A DNA stretch of 14,684 nucleotides from positions 1 to 14,684 of the forward strand of contig JAUVIB010000034.1 of NCBI GenBank assembly GCA_030592985.1. Reading direction: 5' to 3'. Position numbers and translations under genes: made by a program. The notes beneath the pieces are model-generated. The model saw only the letters and a list, made by a program, of their open reading frames with translations, was not told where the DNA came from and searched no databases. Positions 6,616-14,672 of this stretch are shown here, in pieces; position 1 is the first letter of the stretch; each line of letters begins with the position of its first letter. The DNA comes from Calditrichaceae bacterium. Lineage in GTDB: Bacteria > Calditrichota > Calditrichia > Calditrichales > Calditrichaceae.

Positions 6616-7896
6616 ATGAAAAAAAGATATCTCACTTTCAATATTTTGCTGTTAGTTTATAGTCAGTTGATTTTTGCTCAGCCTAAAAATCCTAATTATG
6701 ATGAAGGTAAAATTCCAACCTATACTCTTCCTAATGTTTTGGAGAGTGAAGGTGGTATCATAGTAAATAGTGTAGATAAATGGTTTAATATTCGCCGGCC
6801 GGAAATTCTTAAACTGTTTAAGCAGAACGTTTATGGAGAAATACCACAACAGGATATTAAAATCAGCTTTAAACTACAGTCGATAAAAAATGATGCCCTT
6901 AATGGTTTAGCGACGCGCAAACAAGTTAAAATTATCCTATCCAATCATGATAAAACATTAACTCTCTCTGTACTTTTATATACTCCGAATAGTTGTCAGA
7001 AACCGGTTCCAGCCTTTTTAGGTTTAAATTTTATCGGAAATCAATCCGTGACAAATGAGCTGGATATTCCAATAACAACCAATTGGGTGGGAAATTATAA
7101 AAAATATCATATTTCCGATCATAAAGCGGGAGAACAAACACGTGGATGTAAAACATATCGTTGGCAAATAGAAAAAATACTAAAAAATGGTTACGCTATT
7201 GCGACCTGTCATTATGGAGACATTGATCCTGATTTTGACGATGGGTTTCAAAACGGGATACATCCTCTATTTTATAAGGAAGGGCAAAATAAACTGCAAA
7301 GTGATGAATGGGGCTCTATTGGTGCCTGGGCATGGGGACTTAGCCGTATCTTAGATTATCTTGAGACTGATAAAGATGTTGACGGAAGCCGTGTGGCGGT
7401 AATTGGACATTCACGACTTGGGAAAACGGCGTTATGGGCAGGTGCGTTGGATCAACGGTTTGCCTTAGTTATTTCCAATGATTCTGGTTGCGGGGGAGCA
7501 GCTCTGTTCCGTCGTCGTATCGGAGAAACCGTAGAAATGATCAACAGGAGTTTTCCTCATTGGTTTTGTGAAAACTTTAAAAACTTTAATAATAAGGAAG
7601 ATAAATTACCGGTTGATCAGCATATGTTAATTTCCTTAATAGCGCCACGACCCGTTTATATTGCCAGTGCGGAAGAAGACCGTTGGGCTGATCCCAAAGG
7701 TGAATTTCTATCGGCGCTGAATGCGGATCCGGTTTACAGGCTGCTTAAGACCGATGGTTTTGCCGTGCGGGAAATGCCGGCTGTTAATTATCCACTCTTT
7801 AGCAGAATTGGCTATCATATTCGTTCCGGTAAACATGATCTTAGCGAATATGATTGGCAGCAGTATCTGTTTTTTGCTGATAAGTTTATGAAATAA
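6616..7896 (+). CDS. CE15-type glucuronoyl esterase (exported)
   Basis: A 426-residue alpha/beta-hydrolase of carbohydrate esterase family 15. These enzymes cleave the ester between 4-O-methyl-glucuronate of xylan and lignin alcohols, or simple glucuronate methyl esters. The leader (about residues 1-21, ending FAQ) is a signal peptide without a lipobox cysteine. The nucleophile is Ser266 in GHSRLGK. The acid is probably Asp289 in NDSGCGGAA, at the same 23-residue distance from the serine as the glutamate in fungal enzymes, with Asp355 in SAEEDRW as the alternative. The histidine is His407 in SGKHDL. GAWAWGLSRILDYLE (236-250) and LIAPRPVYIAS (341-351) are further family landmarks. AGAGG (6606-6610) precedes the ATG. 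It is the first gene of a four-gene run, with the next start 28 bases after its stop. Annotation pipelines often label such proteins acetylxylan esterase or plain alpha/beta-hydrolase. Confidence 0.88.
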   Translation: MKKRYLTFNILLLVYSQLIFAQPKNPNYDEGKIPTYTLPNVLESEGGIIVNSVDKWFNIRRPEILKLFKQNVYGEIPQQDIKISFKLQSIKNDALNGLATRKQVKIILSNHDKTLTLSVLLYTPNSCQKPVPAFLGLNFIGNQSVTNELDIPITTNWVGNYKKYHISDHKAGEQTRGCKTYRWQIEKILKNGYAIATCHYGDIDPDFDDGFQNGIHPLFYKEGQNKLQSDEWGSIGAWAWGLSRILDYLETDKDVDGSRVAVIGHSRLGKTALWAGALDQRFALVISNDSGCGGAALFRRRIGETVEMINRSFPHWFCENFKNFNNKEDKLPVDQHMLISLIAPRPVYIASAEEDRWADPKGEFLSALNADPVYRLLKTDGFAVREMPAVNYPLFSRIGYHIRSGKHDLSEYDWQQYLFFADKFMK

Positions 7897-7924
7897 TGGT
7901 TCTTTTAATACTCGGAGGAGGCAT

Positions 7925-9220
7925 ATGACCGATCGAAGAGGATTTATTAAAAAAACGGCTGTGGGGGTCGCGTCCATTTCAGCTGTTTTGTCGGCTTGTA
8001 AAACGGAACAAGCTCCGAAAAAAGCGGAGCAAACCATCGAAGTCCCTGAAGCGGTGTATAAAAATCGTTCTTTTGAAGAGGCTTTAAAATTGGTTGCTCA
8101 CCGTCAGGTTCGCGAATTGAAAGACGGCGAATACAAAAAGGGTAGTTGGGAAGATGTAAAAAAATCAAAATTACCCCTTTACGGTGACCGCAATAACAAT
8201 CGTAAGGGAATTTTATTTGACTATCCCTGGGGTGTCACTCTTTTTGGATTACTTCATGCCGCCCGTACTTTGAATGATGATACTCTCGTTCAATTTGTGA
8301 CAAAACATAATGAAATCACTGCCCGTCAGTATGAATACCTGCTCTGGCAAATAAAATCATTCGGTAAATATGATAATCCGGCGGGTTTATTGGATATGAT
8401 AAAACTCTTTTTACTGGATCATTGCGGTTCCATGTCTAATCAGGTTATGGAAAGCACCCTGCGTAACGGTGTAAAATTAATACCCGAACTGGATAGCATG
8501 ATGAAAACGGTAGCCGATTTTATGACGCATGGTCAAAGCCGTCTAATTTCCGGTACATTTTGGCGTCCGGAGATGAAACAGACTTTATGGGTGGATGATA
8601 TTTATATGTCCTGTCCCTTTTTAACACGATGGTATGAATATACGGGAGACGAATCGTATATTACAGATGCCGCCCGCCAAATTATCGATTTTGCCGGATA
8701 TCAGCAGGACAGCGACGGACTTTTATTTCATGCATACTATTTTAATACCAATCAGCGTGCGGCTTTCAAATGGGGCAGGGCCAACGGCTGGTTTATTACC
8801 GGAACAGTGGAAACGCTTGCCGCCATGCCGGAAAATCATCCTCTTCGGGCACAGGTTTGGCATATTTTTAAAAAACAGGCCGAAGCTCTGAAAAAATATC
8901 AGGCCCCTTCCGGCTTATGGCGACAGATAGTCAACCGGGAAGATTTTTGGGAAGAGACAACGTGTACGGGATTGTTTACCTACTCTCTGGCTAAAGCCGC
9001 AAAAAGAGGATTATTGGATAAAGAGTATTTTGGAATTGCCAAAAAAGGTGCGCAGGCTTTAAATACGAAAATTGATGAAAAAGGCGGACTGATTGACGTT
9101 TGTACGGGTACCGGTTTGGGTGAAAATCTTGAGTTTTACCGAGATCGTCCACGACCATATGATGAAAGTCATGGACCCGGTCCGGTGCTGCTTGCCCTTT
9201 CGGAAGTTTTAAGTGATTAA
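7925..9220 (+). CDS. GH105/GH88-family unsaturated uronyl hydrolase, Tat lipoprotein
   Basis: A 431-residue (alpha/alpha)6-barrel hydrolase of the GH88/GH105 type. These enzymes remove delta-4,5-unsaturated uronic acid from the ends of oligosaccharides made by polysaccharide lyases, by hydrating the double bond. The leader has a twin-arginine motif RRGFIKK (4-10) and a lipobox LSAC with Cys25, so it is probably exported folded and lipid-anchored. Key stretches are FDYPWGV (98-104), LLDHCGSM (163-170), TLWVDDIYMS (220-229, predicted catalytic Asp224 or Asp225), WGRANGW (283-289) and DESHGPGP near the end. A strong GGAGGAGG (7914-7921) precedes the ATG. The lack of any recognised lyase in the window leaves the source of its unsaturated substrate open. 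RG-hydrolase (YteR-like) and unsaturated glucuronyl hydrolase activities cannot be told apart from sequence alone. Confidence 0.85.
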   Translation: MTDRRGFIKKTAVGVASISAVLSACKTEQAPKKAEQTIEVPEAVYKNRSFEEALKLVAHRQVRELKDGEYKKGSWEDVKKSKLPLYGDRNNNRKGILFDYPWGVTLFGLLHAARTLNDDTLVQFVTKHNEITARQYEYLLWQIKSFGKYDNPAGLLDMIKLFLLDHCGSMSNQVMESTLRNGVKLIPELDSMMKTVADFMTHGQSRLISGTFWRPEMKQTLWVDDIYMSCPFLTRWYEYTGDESYITDAARQIIDFAGYQQDSDGLLFHAYYFNTNQRAAFKWGRANGWFITGTVETLAAMPENHPLRAQVWHIFKKQAEALKKYQAPSGLWRQIVNREDFWEETTCTGLFTYSLAKAAKRGLLDKEYFGIAKKGAQALNTKIDEKGGLIDVCTGTGLGENLEFYRDRPRPYDESHGPGPVLLALSEVLSD

Positions 9221-9234
9221 ATCCTAAATAAAAA

Positions 9235-9251
9235 GGAGTATGATAATCGTG
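9235..9251 (+). promoter_or_regulatory. Ribosome binding site favouring a GTG start
   Basis: GGAG at 9235-9238 lies one base from the ATG at 9240, too close for initiation there, and ten bases from the in-frame GTG at 9249. The GTG start also gives a neater lipoprotein leader (M-I-K-K then a hydrophobic run). Spacing for GTG is slightly long, so ATG is not fully excluded. Confidence 0.5.
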
Positions 9252-10175
9252 ATAAAGAAAATATTGCTTATAGGCGTGTTTGCAACCTTAATTATAAACG
9301 TATCTTGCACTAATAAAGAGAAGGAATTAATTATTGGTTCCCAATGGCAAACAGTGGGTAAAAATTTATCCTTTCCCGAAGGCCCTGCCTGGGATAATAA
9401 TGAAAACTTATATGTTTCCAATTGTAACGGTAATTGGCTGGCGCGAATAAAAAATGATCTTGTAGATACGCTGTTAATGGCTTCCGACAGTACCTTCGGG
9501 AAAACAAATGGCATGATTGTCGATGAGAACGGTGATCTGCTGGCTTGTGATTTCGGTTTCGGCCGCATAATAAAAATTAATCCGCAAAATAAAAGATTGG
9601 AAATTCTTATTTTCGGTTATGAAGGAAAAAGATTTGTTAATCCTAATGATCTTGTACTGACGGCAGAAGGGAATCTTTATTTTACTGATCCGGGTAAATA
9701 TGATAAAGCAAAAACAAATGGTCGTGTATTTTACCATGATTTTAAAACGGGTAAAACCGTAAAAGTGGCTGAGGGGCTTGGTTTTGCCAATGGTATTGGA
9801 ATTTCGCCGTTGAATAGTAAAAAACTGTATGTGTGTGAATCCACAAAAGACCGGATTCTGGTTTATGATATAAATGAGGATCATACCCTCGCCAATAAAA
9901 CGGTTTTTATTGATTTGCCGGGAGGCGATCCTGATGGAATAGATTTTGATACACAAGGGAATTTATATGTTGCGCATTACGGCAGTGGGACAGTATTTGT
10001 AATTTCGCCGAATGGTGATATTTTACAGGAAGTAAAAACACCGGGTAAAAATCCCAGTAATCTGGAGTTTGGCGGGCTGGATTTAAAGACGCTTTATCTA
10101 ACAGAAGATGAAACAAATGCGGTTTATAAAATTTATGTTAAAATACCGGGGTATAAAAACCATAAAAAAAGATAA
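9249..10175 (+). CDS. SMP-30/gluconolactonase-like beta-propeller lipoprotein
   Basis: A 308-residue six-bladed propeller of the SMP-30/gluconolactonase/LRE family, which usually hydrolyses sugar lactones with one bound divalent metal. Counting from the GTG, the leader ends at a lipobox-like NVSC with Cys20, so it is likely membrane-anchored outside the cytoplasm. Metal-site motifs are in place: Glu44 in SFPEGPAW, Asn131/Asn133 in FVNPNDL, Asn181 in FANGIG and Asp229 in DPDGIDFD. Repeated GNLYF/GNLYV strands mark the blades. The next upstream gene stops 28 bases before and the next begins 39 bases after, matching one operon. The sequence is AT-rich like its neighbours. The lactone substrate is unknown; an aldonic or uronic lactone would suit this locus. 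An alternative start is the ATG at 9240, three codons earlier. Confidence 0.82.
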   Translation: MIKKILLIGVFATLIINVSCTNKEKELIIGSQWQTVGKNLSFPEGPAWDNNENLYVSNCNGNWLARIKNDLVDTLLMASDSTFGKTNGMIVDENGDLLACDFGFGRIIKINPQNKRLEILIFGYEGKRFVNPNDLVLTAEGNLYFTDPGKYDKAKTNGRVFYHDFKTGKTVKVAEGLGFANGIGISPLNSKKLYVCESTKDRILVYDINEDHTLANKTVFIDLPGGDPDGIDFDTQGNLYVAHYGSGTVFVISPNGDILQEVKTPGKNPSNLEFGGLDLKTLYLTEDETNAVYKIYVKIPGYKNHKKR

Positions 10176-10214
10176 ATTATTGTAATTATTTTTATAACCA
10201 ATGGAGGAAATATA

Positions 10215-11450
10215 ATGAGAATAAATTGGCTGCTTATAGTGTTTACTGCTATGTTAATGATATTTGCCGGTTGTGTTGAGCAAAAGAGTGATGAACAAAT
10301 GACTGAGAAGAAAAAATATGATTCAGACGGGATGCTGCTTGTTAACGATCAAAGAGTATTTATTATTGGTTCCTATCATCTGCCAAAAACTGAAACGCCT
10401 TATAAAACCTTAAAAGAAAATGGGTACAATTATGTAAAGGTTTCTGCTGATAAATCCGTCCTGGAGAAGGCGCAAAAGTATGGATTATACACTTGGATTA
10501 CCACTGGAGCTATTCGTGAAAACCATGGAAAAGAGGATAGCGAAAAAATCAGGAGAATTGTAAAGGAATTTAAAAACCATTCTATGTTGCTAAATTGGGA
10601 AATTGCCGATGAACCCGCATTTACCTGGAAATCACCTGATGCGCGCATTAAACCGCAGCCAATGATCGATACTTATAATTTGATTAAGTCTATTGATGGA
10701 AAACATTTGGTATATACCAATCAAGGTCCGGTAAATTTAATCTCAACCCTGAAAAAATATAATTCTTCAACGGATATAACTGCAGTGGATGTTTATCCGG
10801 TTATACCGTATGGTATTACTCCCACATACGCTTTATATGATGACGGTTTGCAGGGTGATCTGTTAAACCCCTATATTAGCCAGGTGGGTGAGTATATAGA
10901 GAAGATGAAAAAGGTAGCAGGGCAGGGGAGTCCCATATTTGCCGTATTGCAAGGATTTGCCTGGGAAATGTTGAAAAAGGAGAATGAGCGTAATCCGGAA
11001 ATGATCCAATATCCCACATGGGAAGAGTCGCGTTTTATGGCTTATAATGCCATTATTCATGGCGTTGTAGGAATTAATTACTGGGGAATGTCATATACGC
11101 CGCAGCCATCGGAATTTATGGATAATTTGAATAAAGTGACTCGGGAATTGTCTGATATGCAGCCTGTTCTCTCTTCCCGGGAATATGATATGGGTATAGA
11201 AAAAGTCTATCACGAGATGAGATATTCCGTTGATGCGGGTATTGAGGTTTTGACGAAAAAAGTGGGAGATAGTATTTATCTGTTAACTGTTAATTCTGAT
11301 AAAAATCCGGTTAAGGTTACTCTAAAAGGTTTACCTGGAAACATAAAAACTGCGGAAGTTTTAAAAGAAAATCGTATGGTTGATATCAATAATGGGGAAT
11401 TAACGGACCTATATAAACCGTTTGATACCCATATTTATAAGTTGAAATAG
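10215..11450 (+). CDS. TIM-barrel glycoside-hydrolase-like lipoprotein
   Basis: A 411-residue lipoprotein (lipobox FAGC, Cys20) whose middle looks like a clan-A type TIM-barrel glycosidase. Strand-like segments follow in order: RVFIIGSYHL (47-56), YNYVKVSA (71-78), GLYTWITTG (90-98), LLNWEIADEPAF (125-136), HLVYTNQ (164-170), DITAVDVYPV (187-196), PIFAVLQGF (240-248) and GVVGINYWGM (283-292). Glu133 in ADEP is the likely acid/base. A nucleophile glutamate is not clear; Glu270/Glu271 in TWEESRFMAYNAIIHG are close to the expected end of the barrel but that stretch looks helical. Residues about 340-411 form a small beta-rich C-terminal domain as in GH2/GH5/GH42-like proteins. GGAGG (10204-10208) precedes the ATG. 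I do not recognise the exact family, and loss of catalysis is possible. It ends the esterase cluster. Confidence 0.7.
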   Translation: MRINWLLIVFTAMLMIFAGCVEQKSDEQMTEKKKYDSDGMLLVNDQRVFIIGSYHLPKTETPYKTLKENGYNYVKVSADKSVLEKAQKYGLYTWITTGAIRENHGKEDSEKIRRIVKEFKNHSMLLNWEIADEPAFTWKSPDARIKPQPMIDTYNLIKSIDGKHLVYTNQGPVNLISTLKKYNSSTDITAVDVYPVIPYGITPTYALYDDGLQGDLLNPYISQVGEYIEKMKKVAGQGSPIFAVLQGFAWEMLKKENERNPEMIQYPTWEESRFMAYNAIIHGVVGINYWGMSYTPQPSEFMDNLNKVTRELSDMQPVLSSREYDMGIEKVYHEMRYSVDAGIEVLTKKVGDSIYLLTVNSDKNPVKVTLKGLPGNIKTAEVLKENRMVDINNGELTDLYKPFDTHIYKLK

Positions 11451-11770
11451 GCCATTGGAGCACTGTTATAACTATGGTTATCGATAATTTTTGTTTTGAC
11501 CTATTTTATACATTGTCATTCCAGCATGTTTTTAGCTGGAATCTAAAGTTTATTTTTTCCAATTATCGCAATTTATAGATAATTTTCAACTTTCAGATTC
11601 ATCCATGGGGATATTTGGTACTGCTTTCACAAGAATGATAAAGTTGGTTACTTTTGGAGACCTTTAGCTTTTTCCTAAAGTGTAGTCTTTGATAAATATT
11701 AGCGTCTTATCGGTATAACAAGAAATAAAAATGACTAATGATGTATTAAAGAAAATGGAACCTGGGATTT
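11451..11770. other. Non-coding gap between the glycan cluster and the ftsEX region
   Basis: No supported gene or tRNA is seen. A weak hairpin, ATAAC (11468-11472) with GTTAT (11477-11481), is followed seven bases later by a T-run at 11488-11492 and may end the upstream transcript poorly. The dispersed-type hairpin at 11518-11542 follows. CTTTAG/CTAAAG around 11662-11681 forms another short stem. No strong promoter is obvious; TTGATA near 11690 with TATAAC near 11715 is 19 bases apart and unconvincing. The gap marks the shift from accessory to housekeeping genes. Confidence 0.55.
11518..11542. repeat. Perfect 8-bp hairpin ATTCCAGC/GCTGGAAT
   Basis: ATTCCAGC (11518-11525) pairs perfectly with GCTGGAAT (11535-11542) around a nine-base loop, with the flanks GTC before and CTAAAG after. 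Hairpins built on ATTCC...GGAAT arms are, to my recollection, a common dispersed intergenic repeat type in many bacteria. The T-rich tract downstream starts several bases away, so a terminator role is possible but weak. Confidence 0.55.
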
Positions 11771-12499
11771 ATGACACAACCATACGAAGAATTAGCGGTT
11801 ATTTATGATAAAATCATGAGCCATGTCCATTATCGAAGATGGGCCGGTTATATTGAAAGGCTGTTTAAGTATTATGATTCTCCCATATCTAATTTAATGG
11901 ATATTTCCTGCGGGACAGGAAAACATCTTGTTAATCTTAAGAATAGAAACAGAAGATTGTATGGTAGTGATATTTCCATGTCCATGTTAAAAACGGCGAA
12001 AAGGAAACGTCATTTAAAAAGAATACCACTTGTTTGCAGTGATTTTACTGAGACACCCTTTAAGAAAAATACTTTCGATGTTGTTTTAATCCTTTATGAT
12101 TCTATAAATTATGTTATTGATGATAACGAGATATCCAAAGTATTTGCCCAGGTAAAACATTTATTAATAAAAAATGGTATTTTTATTTTTGATGTAGTAA
12201 CGCCTTATGCTTGTGAGGAATTTTTCCTGGATTATACGGAACAGGATAGTTGGAAAGGGATTACCTGCATTCGTCACAGTTGGTATAGAAAGGATCAACA
12301 GATGCAGTTCAATGAATTTGAGATTACGGTCAAGGGTGAAATATATCATGAGTTACATAAACAAAAAATACGCGAAATCCAGGAATGGAAAGAAATAATT
12401 CGAAAGAATAATTTTGAACTCATGCAAGCATTTAATAATTTCACATTTATTGAAGCAACACCATATTCGGAGAGAATCCATTTTGTTTGCCGGGCATAA
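11771..12499 (+). CDS. Class I SAM-dependent methyltransferase
   Basis: A 242-residue methyltransferase with the seven-strand SAM-binding fold. Motif I is LMDISCGTGKH (42-52), the acidic residue ending strand 2 is Asp67 in LYGSDIS, the post-II region is CSDFTETPF (89-97), and motif IV is FDVVLILYDSINY (102-114). The opening YEELAVIYDKIMSHVHYRRWAGYI is typical of small-molecule or protein methyltransferases of this group. No N-terminal leader is seen, so it is cytoplasmic. The ribosome site is weak. An in-frame stop at 11747-11749 rules out a much longer start. Its stop lies three bases before ftsE, so it is almost certainly co-transcribed with ftsEX. The substrate cannot be read from sequence, and any link to cell division is only contextual. 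Confidence 0.83.
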   Translation: MTQPYEELAVIYDKIMSHVHYRRWAGYIERLFKYYDSPISNLMDISCGTGKHLVNLKNRNRRLYGSDISMSMLKTAKRKRHLKRIPLVCSDFTETPFKKNTFDVVLILYDSINYVIDDNEISKVFAQVKHLLIKNGIFIFDVVTPYACEEFFLDYTEQDSWKGITCIRHSWYRKDQQMQFNEFEITVKGEIYHELHKQKIREIQEWKEIIRKNNFELMQAFNNFTFIEATPYSERIHFVCRA

Positions 12500-12502
12500 A
12501 AA

Positions 12503-13156
12503 ATGATTGAATTTTATAATGTTAATTTAGATATAAATAGAGTAGGTATTCTTCGCAATATCTCTTTTCGTATTGTTAAAGGGGAGTTTACCTTTCTCAT
12601 TGGGCCGAGTGGGGCCGGTAAATCCAGTATTATCCGTATGATTTACATGGATGTATTCCCCATATCGGGAATGGTTGTTGTTGACCGATACAGTTCTGCA
12701 AAAATTCGCAGAAGAGAGATTTCAATGCTTCGCAGGAAAATAGGCGTTATTTTCCAGGACTTTAAACTGCTTACTGACCGCAGTGTTTTTGATAATGTAG
12801 CTTTTAGCCTGCATGTGGTGGGAGAGCGTAATAAAGAGATTAAACGACGGGTTTTAAAAGTGCTAGCGGAAGTAAATTTAAGCCATAAGCGAAATCAATA
12901 TCCGGATGAGCTTTCCGGTGGTGAAAAGCAACGGGTTGCCATTGCAAGGGCAATTGTAAATAATCCGATTATAGTTTTGGCTGATGAGCCGACCGGGAAT
13001 CTGGACTATGCCAGCTCTGTGGAAATAATGAATATTCTTGAGCGGATAAACAAGCAGGGGACAGCCGTTTTAATGGCTACTCACGATGCCGCTTTATTGA
13101 AAAAATATTCTCATCGCCAGATATCCATTGACCAGGGAGTGCTGAATAAAAAATGA
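12503..13156 (+). CDS. ftsE: Cell division ATP-binding protein FtsE
   Basis: A 217-residue ABC ATPase, the cytoplasmic partner of FtsX. In the known system FtsEX transmits ATP-driven signals across the inner membrane to activate peptidoglycan hydrolases at the division site. The Walker A is GPSGAGKS (34-41), the Q-loop glutamine is Gln85 in IFQDF, the signature is LSGGEKQR (137-144), the Walker B is VLADEPTGNLD (158-168) and the switch histidine is His194 in ATHD. All catalytic motifs are intact, and the length matches the family. The following ftsX overlaps its stop in the ATGA arrangement. FtsE shares motifs with LolD/MacB-type ATPases; the adjoining four-helix FtsX decides the call. Confidence 0.93.
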   Translation: MIEFYNVNLDINRVGILRNISFRIVKGEFTFLIGPSGAGKSSIIRMIYMDVFPISGMVVVDRYSSAKIRRREISMLRRKIGVIFQDFKLLTDRSVFDNVAFSLHVVGERNKEIKRRVLKVLAEVNLSHKRNQYPDELSGGEKQRVAIARAIVNNPIIVLADEPTGNLDYASSVEIMNILERINKQGTAVLMATHDAALLKKYSHRQISIDQGVLNKK

Positions 13157-14010
13157 AAATTTGGTTTTCTTTTATTGAGGGTATCCGTAATATTAAACGG
13201 GCAAAACTTGCATCAACTATTACGATCACCTCTGTTGCTTTTGCTCACCTTTTAATAGGCGTTTTCTTGCTATTCTCGGTGAATATCAATCAGATAATTG
13301 GCGATGTACGTTCTAAAATTGAATTGGAAGTATTTCTGGAAGCTGACCTCTCCGTAAAGAGCGGCAGAAGCGTTGAAAAGAAAATTATCGGATTAGAGGG
13401 GGTTAAGGATGTAAAATATATTTCTAAAGAAGATGCCGCTAAAAGATTTCAAGAAGAGTTTGGACGAAATATTTACGAAGTATTGACTTTTAATCCTTTA
13501 CCGTCGTCATGTACGGTTAAAGTTAAAAAAGGATATAGAAACTATAGCTTTATCAAAAAATTGAGTACTGAGATTGGAAGGATAGATGGGGTTGATGAGG
13601 TAAAATACCAAAAACAAATTCTTTCTTTAATTGATCGTTATATTACTATTGTTTATGCAATTGCGGCAGCTGCAGGTATAATATTGATAATAATTGCTAT
13701 TGTATTGCTATATAATACTATTCGCCTTACTATTTATGGCAGAAAAGATTTAATTGATATTATGAAATTGGTGGGGGCAACCAAAACCATGATAAAACGA
13801 CCATTCATAGTAGAGGGCTTTGTTGAGGGACTGTTTGGCGCGTTGATCGCCTCGGTGATTTTATATGGTTCAATTCTATTGATTAAGCGTTATATCTATC
13901 CATATGTAGTTAATGCTGTAGAAATATATATTATTTTGTTAATTTCAGGCGCTACAATCGGCATTATTGCGAGCGGGATGAGTTTGGTCAGGCATCTTAA
14001 GGAAATTTGA
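13153..14010 (+). CDS. ftsX: Cell division permease-like protein FtsX
   Basis: A 285-residue inner-membrane protein with the FtsX plan. There is a cytoplasmic start, TM1 at about 22-43, an extracytoplasmic domain (about 45-160) with the typical LEVFLEADLS and 'GVKDVKYISKEDAAKRF' region, then TM2 (about 164-187), TM3 (about 219-244) and TM4 (about 255-276). The loop GRKDLIDIMKLVGAT (196-210) is a strong family marker that couples to FtsE. The extracytoplasmic domain is where amidase activators or hydrolases normally bind, but none is encoded nearby. The start overlaps the ftsE stop by four bases, which implies translational coupling. Length is usual for the family. Confidence 0.93.
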   Translation: MKIWFSFIEGIRNIKRAKLASTITITSVAFAHLLIGVFLLFSVNINQIIGDVRSKIELEVFLEADLSVKSGRSVEKKIIGLEGVKDVKYISKEDAAKRFQEEFGRNIYEVLTFNPLPSSCTVKVKKGYRNYSFIKKLSTEIGRIDGVDEVKYQKQILSLIDRYITIVYAIAAAAGIILIIIAIVLLYNTIRLTIYGRKDLIDIMKLVGATKTMIKRPFIVEGFVEGLFGALIASVILYGSILLIKRYIYPYVVNAVEIYIILLISGATIGIIASGMSLVRHLKEI

Positions 14011-14105
14011 TTCGATGTAACTTTATGATTAAAACATTATCTAATCTTCACAGGTATTTAAGAGGCAATTGTAGGGAATATTAAAAAAACTATTTAAGGA
14101 TCATT

Positions 14106-14663
14106 ATGAATACGGAAAAAAACATAAAAGAGACATTGGTAGATAAAAAAAAGACTGAGAAGAAAAAAACAAAGAAAATTGTTTCTAAAGAGTTTAAAAA
14201 AATTAAAGAGATGAAAGAAAAACTTATAAAAGTAGAAGAAGAAGCGACTAAATATAAAGACCAATTATTGCGAACTGCGGCGGAGTTTGAAAATTATAAG
14301 CGCCGTACTGAAAAAGAGTCACTTGCTCTTTTGATGAATGCCAATGAAAAATTGATCACAGAACTTTTACCTGTAATTGATGATTTTTCAAGATCGTTAG
14401 AACATGCTGAAACTTCGGATAACAATGATTCATTAAAAGATGGTGTGACGCTTATTTATAAAAAATTAATGTCAATTTTGGAAAAACAAGGTTTAAAAGA
14501 GATGATAGTAAAGGGCGAAGAGTTTGATCCTGACAAGCATCAGGCTTTAATGCAGGTTGAGTCCGATGAACATGAGAGTGGATATATTACAGAGGAACAT
14601 TTAAAAGGATATACACTGAATGACAAGGTTATTCGTCACACTCAGGTATTAGTTGCAAAATAA
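14106..14663 (+). CDS. grpE: Nucleotide exchange factor GrpE
   Basis: A 185-residue co-chaperone that releases ADP from DnaK. Residues 1-52 are unusually rich in lysine and glutamate and form the N-terminal coiled coil. The family core is visible at LRTAAEFENYKRR (55-67), LITELLPVIDDFSRSLEHA (83-101), and the C-terminal beta domain FDPDKHQAL (140-148) with GYTLNDKVIRHTQVLVAK (168-185). AAGGA (14097-14101) precedes the ATG. It lies 95 bases after ftsX, with no CIRCE-type inverted repeat (TTAGCACTC/GAGTGCTAA) in that gap and no hrcA next to it, so heat regulation by HrcA is not supported here. The next start is nine bases after its stop. Confidence 0.95.
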   Translation: MNTEKNIKETLVDKKKTEKKKTKKIVSKEFKKIKEMKEKLIKVEEEATKYKDQLLRTAAEFENYKRRTEKESLALLMNANEKLITELLPVIDDFSRSLEHAETSDNNDSLKDGVTLIYKKLMSILEKQGLKEMIVKGEEFDPDKHQALMQVESDEHESGYITEEHLKGYTLNDKVIRHTQVLVAK

Positions 14664-14672
14664 GGTGGATAA

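Noticed and set aside
7708..8037. 109-codon open frame on the - strand
   Set aside because: It straddles the esterase end and the GH105-type start, both well supported on the + strand, and shows no family features.
9474..9956. 160-codon open frame on the - strand
   Set aside because: It lies wholly antisense to the SMP-30-like gene, lacks a ribosome site and has no recognisable domain; the + strand frame carries clear family motifs.
11731..11808. 25-codon short frame overlapping the methyltransferase start
   Set aside because: It could be an upstream leader peptide, but it has no ribosome site and no attenuation-like composition, so it is most likely chance.
14011..14105. CIRCE heat-shock operator before grpE
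   Set aside because: No TTAGCACTC/GAGTGCTAA-like inverted repeat is present in the gap.
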